Assembly (NCBI RefSeq): GCF_900108085.1
Contig: NZ_FNVR01000012.1
Location: 62,001-126,000 of the forward strand
Length of the DNA: 64,000 bases
DNA from: Algoriphagus boritolerans DSM 17298 = JCM 18970
GTDB lineage: Bacteria > Bacteroidota > Bacteroidia > Cytophagales > Cyclobacteriaceae
Reading direction: 5' to 3'
Under the pieces are notes generated by a model. The model ran no database searches. It saw only the letters and a list, made by a program, of their open reading frames with translations, and was not told the DNA's origin. A program made the translations under genes and the position numbers. Positions 55,869 through 61,798 of this stretch are shown piece after piece. The first letter of the stretch is position 1, and every line of letters begins with the position of its first letter.

Positions 55869-55893
55869 TCACGTGAGTGAAGACACTCACGTA
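55869..55893. repeat. REP-like palindrome (type alpha)
   Basis: ACGTGAGTG (55871-55879), AAGA, CACTCACGT (55884-55892). It lies 11 bases from the ctlX stop codon and may also act as that gene's 3' hairpin. Confidence 0.85.
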
Positions 55894-55903
55894 GGCACTT
55901 AAT

Positions 55904-56836
55904 TTACTGATCCCTAGGTAAAAAAATCTCAGCCAACATACATCTGGCACTGCCGCCTCCAAGCTTTTCGATAGTCGGAATAGCAGGGCTGATGATCGTC
56001 GTGTACTTTTCGATTTGCTGAATCTGTCCCACGTTTAAGGAGTCCAGAGCCGCTTGGGACATCACCGTGAATCTTTCACCTCCGTCATTACTGACTTCCA
56101 ACATATTTCCAGCGAAATTGAATTTCTGCTTAGCTGTGATCGGAATCAACTTTTTACCTGATTTGGTCAAGGATTCCTGCACTTTCCGGCGATCCGCCAA
56201 CTTCAGAATGCTATCCAGACACACCACGGCCAAATCTGTACCCACATGCATCATCACATTGGTATGATAGATTGGACTGACCTGCCCATCTATTTCCTGC
56301 ACAGCTTCAAAACCAAGAACCGAATAGCCTAAAATCTTGGCGACATAGTCCAAAGGAACCGGATGGGTCCGCTGAGAATAGCATGCATAAATCACCTTTG
56401 TATGATGATCCAGCACCATACTCCCTGTTCCTTCCAAGAATTGGGCACTTTCCTCAAAAAAGCTAAGATCTACAATCTCGTTTACCTGAAATCCCAAATG
56501 CATCAACTGCTCGATGATGTCCTTTCTCCGCTCCAGTCTGCGATTGGGGGAAAACATCGGGTAGAGAATCAACTTTCCATCAGGATGCGTACTGAACCAG
56601 TTGTTGGGAAACACGGCATCTGTCTTGACTGGAGTATCCGAATCCTCAATCACCAGCACATTCACCCCTTGATCTCTCAGCAAAGCGACAAATCCATCGA
56701 ATTCAGCCCGAGCCAGTTGTCGGATTTCATCTTGGGATCGGGAATCCTGTTTTTGGTAAAAGTTATTCTCCGCCGTCTCCGGATTGAATCCAAAGTTGGC
56801 GGGGCGAACCATCAGAATAGTGGAACTGGTCTGCAT
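55904..56836 (-). CDS. ctlX: CtlX-type citrulline/arginine deiminase-like hydrolase
   Basis: The 310-residue product has the guanidino-group-modifying (pentein) fold: TDAVFPNNWFSTHPDG, Glu in LEGTGSMVLDH, the catalytic His in YHTNVMMHVG and Cys299 in GGSARCMLAEIFLP. This is the CtlX family, reported in Flavobacteria/Cytophaga as a citrulline-utilisation hydrolase and related to arginine deiminase and DDAH. The acidic residues needed to hold a guanidino group are only partly visible to me, so the substrate is from family knowledge. It begins 3 bases after the propeller gene upstream, which makes a two-gene unit. Confidence 0.87.
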   Translation of the reverse strand: MQTSSTILMVRPANFGFNPETAENNFYQKQDSRSQDEIRQLARAEFDGFVALLRDQGVNVLVIEDSDTPVKTDAVFPNNWFSTHPDGKLILYPMFSPNRRLERRKDIIEQLMHLGFQVNEIVDLSFFEESAQFLEGTGSMVLDHHTKVIYACYSQRTHPVPLDYVAKILGYSVLGFEAVQEIDGQVSPIYHTNVMMHVGTDLAVVCLDSILKLADRRKVQESLTKSGKKLIPITAKQKFNFAGNMLEVSNDGGERFTVMSQAALDSLNVGQIQQIEKYTTIISPAIPTIEKLGGGSARCMLAEIFLPRDQ

Positions 56837-56839
56837 AAC

Positions 56840-57700
56840 TTAGTTTTTGGCTGGATAGCGGTACAAAACCGGATGAATTTTATACCTCTTTTCGCTGATG
56901 GTGTAAAAGGCCTCTCCATCCGGTTGAAAACCTACGGCTTCACCTTGGGGTTCTGGCACATAAGGCAATTCCTTCGGGGTTCTTGTCAGCGCCTCAGCTA
57001 CAGTTTCACCCTTTTTTCGATCCCAATAGTAAATTTTAAAATAGTTCTTGATCAGGATTTTTGATCCGTCCTTACTGATATCTGCGGCCGTTGCGCTGGT
57101 AAATGGGAGTTTGCCCAACTCCGTTGCGACTACCTCTTTTTTTCCAAAATCATCGGATTTCAAGCAGAAAAGCGTGTTTTGCTTATCGCGCTTAGACACA
57201 ATGAATAAATCTCCAGAAATGGGATCCACAAATAGACTTTCGGCGTCCATCGCTCCATTTGGATAGGTGAATTTTAAAACCTCGGGTTTTACTGTGTTTT
57301 TCTTTTCGATCTTGGATGGTTCTGGAAATCTATAAATCCTCCCCGACTTATTATTGCCTGCATTGTCACCAATGTCAGCCACATAGATATAAGACTTTCC
57401 GCCTGGACCAGGTCCCACTGCGATGTCCTCCCAATCCCGATTTTTCACTTCGTCCAAATTGATTTTCCCCACTTCATTTCCCAAAGAATCCAACACATAA
57501 ACAGTCGCTTCACCCCCACTATCGGTGTGTGTATAGAATTTATCAGGATGTTTTTTGGAAAAAGCCAATCCGCTCATTTCCTCCAAAATGGGATTGTCGA
57601 TCGTGCGAATGACAATTCCCGCTAGGTAGACTGAATCAATTTTTTGCTGGGCAATTCCTGAAAAAGAAAGAAAGACGAAGTAAGGCAGTAATTTATACAT
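56840..57700 (-). CDS. Secreted propeller protein of unknown function
   Basis: The 286-residue product has a signal peptide (LSFSGIAQQK, about 1-18) and propeller-like repeats with acidic loops: FYTHTDSGGEATVYVLDSLG, DWEDIAVGPGPGGKSYIYVA, MDAESLFVDPISGDLFIVSK. The pattern 'DAE[SG]...D' with GDLFIVSKRDK is seen in a family often mislabelled PE-PGRS or esterase-like. The Asp-rich loops could bind calcium. No catalytic triad is clear. It is the first gene of the pair with ctlX and has its own candidate promoter. Confidence 0.75.
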   Translation of the reverse strand: MYKLLPYFVFLSFSGIAQQKIDSVYLAGIVIRTIDNPILEEMSGLAFSKKHPDKFYTHTDSGGEATVYVLDSLGNEVGKINLDEVKNRDWEDIAVGPGPGGKSYIYVADIGDNAGNNKSGRIYRFPEPSKIEKKNTVKPEVLKFTYPNGAMDAESLFVDPISGDLFIVSKRDKQNTLFCLKSDDFGKKEVVATELGKLPFTSATAADISKDGSKILIKNYFKIYYWDRKKGETVAEALTRTPKELPYVPEPQGEAVGFQPDGEAFYTISEKRYKIHPVLYRYPAKN

Positions 57701-57713
57701 TGAGTCAAATAAG

Positions 57714-57744
57714 GAAATATATACTAATCTTCTACTGAACGAAA
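57714..57744 (-). promoter_or_regulatory. Candidate promoter of the propeller-ctlX unit
   Basis: On the minus strand TTTC (57744-57741), 19 bases, then TATATTTC (57721-57714). Each box has one mismatch to the Bacteroidota consensus; the spacing is exact. The ATG lies 13 bases beyond the -7 box. Confidence 0.4.
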
Positions 57745-57765
57745 TTTCTTTTTAAACCTCGTTGG

Positions 57766-57790
57766 ATGCTTCGACTTCACTCAGCACAAG
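57766..57790 (+). repeat. Dispersed repeat, copy 1
   Basis: ATGCTTCGACTTC, A, then CTCAGCACA (57766-57788). The 23 bases match the copy at 60740-60718 (minus strand) at 22 positions. This copy is intergenic, in the 266-base space between the propeller gene and the DUF3052-like gene, where I see no convincing gene. Confidence 0.8.
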
Positions 57791-57966
57791 AGAAAGTAGA
57801 CCAAAGAATTCGCAATCACTTGTCTCTCGGGATTTCAGTGATCAAATTTAAAACACCAGTTAGAAGACTGATCGAGGGTAAAATTACGGGAATTGACGGT
57901 CTTAGACTGAAAAAGTCTCAAACCATACCATTAAATTTATTTTCAGAGCTCTAATTTAATCTCAAT

Positions 57967-58386
57967 ATGGATCCGATTTTAAAAAAAATGTACTTCAAAG
58001 AAGGAATGAAAATAAGGATTTGGAATGCTCCAATTGATTTAAACGCTCTATTTAAAGCTTGGGGGGAAGAAGGCTTCCTCGCCAAATCCAATGAAAAACC
58101 AACCTTCTTACTCGCTTTTGTACAAACAGAAGAAGAAGTGGAGAAGTACTTTACCGAAATGCATGCCTTGTCCTCCGAAGATGAAGCCATTTGGATGGCC
58201 TATCCAAAAGGCACTTCCAAAAAGTATAAACCACAGATCAATCGAGATTCGGGTTGGAAAGCTGTTGGGAACCTCGACTATGAAGGGGTAAGGCAAATTG
58301 CCATTGATGAAGATTGGTCTGCGCTTCGGTTTCGGAAATTGAAGTTTATTAAGACGCTTACTAGGAGTTTCAGTACTAAAGATTAA
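57967..58386 (+). CDS. DUF3052-like small protein
   Basis: The 139-residue product has the features of the DUF3052-like group: a short N-terminal half with FLLAFVQTEEEVEKYF and a C-terminal block DEAIWMAYPKGTSKKYK, INRDSGWKAVG, then AIDEDWSALRFRKL. The last motif (IDExWSxLRF) is the most typical. The function of the family is not known. The gene stands alone on the plus strand and ends 5 bases before the heptamer inverted repeat. Confidence 0.72.
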   Translation: MDPILKKMYFKEGMKIRIWNAPIDLNALFKAWGEEGFLAKSNEKPTFLLAFVQTEEEVEKYFTEMHALSSEDEAIWMAYPKGTSKKYKPQINRDSGWKAVGNLDYEGVRQIAIDEDWSALRFRKLKFIKTLTRSFSTKD

Positions 58387-58390
58387 TTTT

Positions 58391-58452
58391 TTGTCAACGG
58401 ACCACAGTCGACAGTCAATCGCTGTGGACCGTGGTCTGTCGACCGTTGACAA
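58391..58452. repeat. Inverted repeat made of eight heptamers
   Basis: The core 58393-58450 can be cut into GTCAACG, GACCACA, GTCGACA, GTCAATC, a GC centre, then TGTGGAC, CGTGGTC, TGTCGAC, CGTTGAC. The second half, read on the other strand, is GTCAACG, GTCGACA, GACCACG, GTCCACA: the same words, two swapped in order. The outer arms TTGTCAACGG and CCGTTGACAA match perfectly. It lies between two converging genes and could act as a hairpin, but it lacks a T run and so is not a simple terminator. Confidence 0.85.
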
Positions 58453-58458
58453 CGAAAT

Positions 58459-60771
58459 TCAAGCCTTAAACGGCAATTCATAATTCCGCTTTCCGCTCAA
58501 TTTATAGATCGCATTTGCCAATGCTGGAATAAAAGGAGGAACCGGAGGTTCACCAACCCCAGTGGGTTTTTCCATACTCGGAACGATGTGCACATGGATC
58601 TTTTTAGGAGATTGGGGCATGCGAATGATCTTGTAGGTATCGAAGTTGTTTTGCTGCACCTTGCCGTTTTCAAATGTAATGGCCGATGTCATCGCCAAAC
58701 TGGTTGCAAATTGTGCTCCCCCTTCAAACTGGGATCGAATCCGATCCGTGTTCACCCCGATTCCGCAATCGACTACATAATGTACTTCAGGAATAATGAG
58801 ATTTCCTGCAGCATCATTTTCCACCATGACTACACAAGCCACATAAGTCAGGAAGCTTCTGTGGGCAGCAAAACCCATCGCTTTGCCTGCGGAAAGATTT
58901 TGTTTCCAGTTTGATTTTTCAGCCACGGTTTGGATTACTTTTTTCATTCGGGCAGTGCTCCAGGGAAAGTCCTCGATTTTCTCCCCGTAATTGCCATAGT
59001 CTCCCACCATTTCGCCTGCGAAAGTAATGTCCTTATCTTCTCCCAAAAGTTGTAGTGCCTGATCTATCGGATCGATACCCCGAGTCTCGGCAATCTCATC
59101 CAGCATGGTGCAGATCGCAAAAGCGTGGTGGATATTACTTACTGACCGTAGCCAACCCACTCGGGTATGAGCGGTGGTTTCGTGAGCCTCTATCTTGATA
59201 TTTGGTACGTCATAAGGAAAATCCCTACAACCCAAATCCAATTCTCCATCAGAAGGCGGTGCCGCATCCAATCCTGCACCGATAGCCGGGAAGACCGTAT
59301 GGTGATTCCAACCCGTCAGATTGCCAGCGCCATCCAAGGTGGCTACAATCCGTTGTGCACTCTGCGAATGGTAGTAATCATGGTGAAGGTCACATTCTCT
59401 GGTCCACTGCACCCGAACAGGTACTCCGGCAGCTTTGGAAAGCAGTGCAGCTTCCACCACATAATCCGGCTTGGACTTCCGACCAAATCCTCCACCCAAA
59501 AGGGTGACGTTTAATCTCACTTTGGAAACATCCACGCCCAAAACTCCTGCAACTGCTCCCCTCGCCCACTGTGGATGCTGACTTGGTGCCCAGATTTCGG
59601 CCGAGCCATCGGCCTTTACATCGGCAATAGCTGCTGGTGGTTCAACAGTAGCGTGTGCATAAAAAGGCGCTAAATATGTTTTTTCAATGATCTTTCCGGA
59701 AGAGGACTTTGCTTGATTGAAATTCCCACGTTCCCGTTTTACGGTTCCGCTGGAGGAAGTGCTTTTGAGCATTTCCTGAAGTTGGTTTGCCGAGTTATAG
59801 GTTTGATTTGGACCCAGATCCCATTCGATTTCCAAGGCTTGACTTCCTTTGATCGCAGCCCAGGTATTTTCAGCCAATACGGCTATTCCTTCCAGAGGCT
59901 GATCCAATCCAGCAGGAAGTCCCGGCCCATCAATTTTTACCACTTTCTTAACTCCTGAAATTGCCAAGGCATTTTCGTCCTTGTAAGAAACAACCTTTGC
60001 TCCAACAACAGGACTGCGCTGCACGACTGCAATCAGCATATTTGGAAGACTCACGTCTGCACCGAATTTGGCTTTACCCATCGCAATGTCCTTGGCATCG
60101 AAGATGGGTACATCTGTGCCTACCAATTTGTAGCTGGAAAAATCCTTCATCACCAAGGATTCAGGCTTGGGGATTTCCATAGTTTGGATTTGGGAAACTA
60201 AGTCACCAAAAGGAATCTTTTTGCTGGAACCCTTCAACACCACATGGCTAGCCTCGGTATCGCATTCGGATGGAGCTACCCCCCATTCAGTGGCAGCTGC
60301 CTGCATCAACATGTGCCTGGCAGTGGCCCCCGCTTTTTTCATCGGTTCATAAAACATGCGAACGGAAAAGGAACCATCCGTATTTTGGTTGCCGTATTTG
60401 TCCTCATCTCCTTCGGCCTGCATGATTTTCACTTTGCTCCAGTCGGCACCAAGTTCATCAGCCACGATCATCGGCAGGGAAGTTCGGATACCGGTACCCA
60501 TCTCAGATCGATGCGCCAAGATGGTCACTATATTGTCCGAACCGATACTTACAAATACATTGGGGGCGAAGGTGATCAATTCCCCTTTAGGTCCGCTACA
60601 TTGGAAATTGACTCCCAATACAAAACCTCCGGCAGCAAGTGAGCCGATCTTAAGAAAATCCCTCCTCGAAGCTCTGAAGATCTCACTACGGTCAACCGGA
60701 TTGAAAGTCGAAGAACCTGTGCTGAGCGAAGTCGAAGCATGCTTTTTCAAAAATGGCAATTTAGGCATCAT
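58459..60771 (-). CDS. Tat-exported molybdenum hydroxylase large subunit (xanthine/aldehyde oxidase family, IorB-like)
   Basis: The 770-residue product carries a twin-arginine signal (SRRDFLKIGSLAAGGFVLG, Arg36-Arg37) and the molybdopterin cytosine dinucleotide binding part of the xanthine oxidase family, with the active-site Glu in TGVGEPPVPPF near the C-terminus. The closest type is the large subunit of isoquinoline 1-oxidoreductase, which hydroxylates N-heterocycles or oxidises aldehydes in the periplasm. The 2Fe-2S subunit is encoded 19 bases upstream. Residues 11-18 are encoded by a dispersed 23-bp repeat, so the region before the RR pair is unusually long (35 residues). The electron acceptor (a cytochrome) is not encoded here. 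Confidence 0.88.
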   Translation of the reverse strand: MMPKLPFLKKHASTSLSTGSSTFNPVDRSEIFRASRRDFLKIGSLAAGGFVLGVNFQCSGPKGELITFAPNVFVSIGSDNIVTILAHRSEMGTGIRTSLPMIVADELGADWSKVKIMQAEGDEDKYGNQNTDGSFSVRMFYEPMKKAGATARHMLMQAAATEWGVAPSECDTEASHVVLKGSSKKIPFGDLVSQIQTMEIPKPESLVMKDFSSYKLVGTDVPIFDAKDIAMGKAKFGADVSLPNMLIAVVQRSPVVGAKVVSYKDENALAISGVKKVVKIDGPGLPAGLDQPLEGIAVLAENTWAAIKGSQALEIEWDLGPNQTYNSANQLQEMLKSTSSSGTVKRERGNFNQAKSSSGKIIEKTYLAPFYAHATVEPPAAIADVKADGSAEIWAPSQHPQWARGAVAGVLGVDVSKVRLNVTLLGGGFGRKSKPDYVVEAALLSKAAGVPVRVQWTRECDLHHDYYHSQSAQRIVATLDGAGNLTGWNHHTVFPAIGAGLDAAPPSDGELDLGCRDFPYDVPNIKIEAHETTAHTRVGWLRSVSNIHHAFAICTMLDEIAETRGIDPIDQALQLLGEDKDITFAGEMVGDYGNYGEKIEDFPWSTARMKKVIQTVAEKSNWKQNLSAGKAMGFAAHRSFLTYVACVVMVENDAAGNLIIPEVHYVVDCGIGVNTDRIRSQFEGGAQFATSLAMTSAITFENGKVQQNNFDTYKIIRMPQSPKKIHVHIVPSMEKPTGVGEPPVPPFIPALANAIYKLSGKRNYELPFKA
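60718..60740 (-). repeat. Dispersed repeat, copy 2, within the Tat-signal coding region
   Basis: On the minus strand ATGCTTCGACTTC, G, then CTCAGCACA. It matches the intergenic copy at 57766 in 22 of 23 bases and supplies codons 11-18 (HASTSLST) of the molybdenum hydroxylase gene in frame. Confidence 0.85.
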
Positions 60772-60790
60772 GAGTTTGCTGATTTAGGGT

Positions 60791-61249
60791 TTAGAGGGAT
60801 TTGGAAGCAGTAAGAATCGCATCTTTGATTCGATTGTAGGTACCACATCTACAGAGATTGCCTTCCATTGCCGATTCGATCTGGGATTCCGAAGGACTTG
60901 GATTTTTGGCGAGAAAAGCTGCCGCATTCATAATCTGTCCCGATTGGCAATAGCCACACTGCGGAACGACATGATCCACCCATGCTTTTTGAAGCGGATG
61001 GTCTCCTGTTTCAGAAAGTCCTTCTATGGTAGTGATTTTCCCTGATCCCACTTGGGAGATTGGAAGGCTACAGGAACGAACCGCCTCACCGTCCAAATGG
61101 ACAGTACAAGCGCCGCAAAGCGCCTGACCGCAACCAAACTTGGTTCCTTTCATATCCAACAAGTCACGAAGGACCCAAAGCAGCGGCATATCCTCTGACG
61201 CAGTGACATCCTGCGATTTTCCGTTGATCGAAAGTGTATAATTTTGCAT
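60791..61249 (-). CDS. 2Fe-2S subunit of the molybdenum hydroxylase (IorA-like)
   Basis: The 152-residue product has both clusters of this family: a plant-type ferredoxin site with Cys40, Cys45, Cys48 and Cys60, and the C-terminal all-alpha site with Cys98, Cys101, Cys133 and Cys135 ([14 protein letters not shown]). It passes electrons from the molybdenum centre of the large subunit. It has no export signal, so it should travel through the Tat system bound to the large subunit, as known for such heterodimers. It is the first gene of the pair; 293 bases upstream have no other gene and include the tRNA promoter on the other strand. Confidence 0.92.
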   Translation of the reverse strand: MQNYTLSINGKSQDVTASEDMPLLWVLRDLLDMKGTKFGCGQALCGACTVHLDGEAVRSCSLPISQVGSGKITTIEGLSETGDHPLQKAWVDHVVPQCGYCQSGQIMNAAAFLAKNPSPSESQIESAMEGNLCRCGTYNRIKDAILTASKSL

Positions 61250-61471
61250 GGGTTGGTAATTACTAATTTGTCAGAATAAAAGTTAGGAAAAACAATTGGA
61301 TTCATGCTAAATAAGCCGCCAGTTTATTCTGGATAATTTCTGCCAGCCAGCTTTGCCAACAAACCGACATAAAAGAAGACTAGCTTCCTTTGAAAATCAA
61401 AAAATAAGTCCCTGAAAAAGAAAGAGAAGTAATCCAAAAGTGACGGAATCGAAGATTTTTTCAAAAAGAGA

Positions 61472-61502
61472 TTTGGAATAAAAAGGGGATACGCTACATT
61501 TG
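61472..61502 (+). promoter_or_regulatory. Promoter of tRNA-Asn
   Basis: TTTG at 61472-61475, exactly 19 bases, then TACATTTG at 61495-61502. Both boxes match the Bacteroidota consensus fully. Transcription should start around 61508, about 35 bases before the mature tRNA. Confidence 0.85.
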
Positions 61503-61542
61503 CATCACGAATTCGGAAAAGGGATTCGGAAATTATAAAAAT

Positions 61543-61616
61543 TCCTCCTTAGCTCAGTTGGTTAGAGCACATGACTGTTAATCATGGGGTCCTAGGTTCA
61601 AGCCCTAGAGGGGGAG
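61543..61616 (+). tRNA. tRNA-Asn (GTT)
   Basis: A full cloverleaf can be drawn: acceptor TCCTCCT/AGGGGGA (one G-T pair), D stem GCTC/GAGC, anticodon stem CATGA/TCATG with loop CTGTTAA (anticodon GTT at 61577-61579), and T stem CTAGG/CCTAG with loop TTCAAGC. The discriminator is G616 (61616); CCA is not encoded. It is a single-gene unit with its own promoter and terminator. Confidence 0.97.
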
Positions 61617-61625
61617 CTGAAAATC

Positions 61626-61662
61626 AGCCACTTACGAGAAAATTCTCTGAGTGGCTTTTTTT
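61626..61662 (+). terminator. Terminator of tRNA-Asn
   Basis: AGCCACT (61626-61632) pairs with AGTGGCT (61650-61656) around a 17-base loop that can partly pair inside (GAGAA...TTCTC), followed by TTTTTTT up to 61662. Confidence 0.88.
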
Positions 61663-61709
61663 GTCTACTCACAAATTGCTCAAATAAAAAGAGATTAGTT
61701 AATTAGGTC

Positions 61710-61738
61710 AAAAAGGGCGCTCCCTCCCAAACGAGCGC
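61710..61738 (-). terminator. Terminator of the SNF2-type helicase gene
   Basis: On the minus strand GCGCTC (61738-61733) and GAGCGC (61722-61717) form the stem, followed by CC and TTTTT (61714-61710). A second, AT-rich inverted repeat CTTCAT/ATGAAG lies just before it (61738-61757). Confidence 0.75.
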
Positions 61739-61798
61739 TTCATTAAATTTTATGAAGAGTTTTAGACGAGTAAATCAGCATAAATCAATCCGGATTTT

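Larger units (their letters stand above)
55103..55893. mobile_element. RAYT transposase gene with flanking REP-like palindromes
   Basis: The transposase gene is bordered on the left by one type beta palindrome (55103-55135) and on the right by alpha (55719-55743), beta (55753-55778) and alpha (55869-55893). This is the layout of REP-associated tyrosine transposases, which process their REP/BIME palindromes as single strands. No target duplication is expected for this class, and the exact ends cannot be fixed from one copy. Confidence 0.65.

Noticed and set aside
53655..55893. CRISPR array made of the GTGAGTG palindromes
   Set aside because: Copies are unevenly spaced, of two types, in both intergenic and gene-edge positions, and there are no cas genes; the RAYT explains them better.
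55699..55962. Open frame of 87 codons on the minus strand between RAYT and ctlX
   Set aside because: It overlaps the end of ctlX and its codons run through two alpha palindromes and a beta palindrome (giving repeated VSV.THV words). It is a by-product of the repeats.
57766..57954. 62-codon open frame on the plus strand
   Set aside because: Its first codons are the dispersed repeat and the rest shows no domain pattern; kept only as a repeat.
58108..58452. Open frame of 114 codons on the minus strand opposite the DUF3052-like gene
   Set aside because: It begins inside the heptamer repeat and is antisense to a gene with good family motifs.
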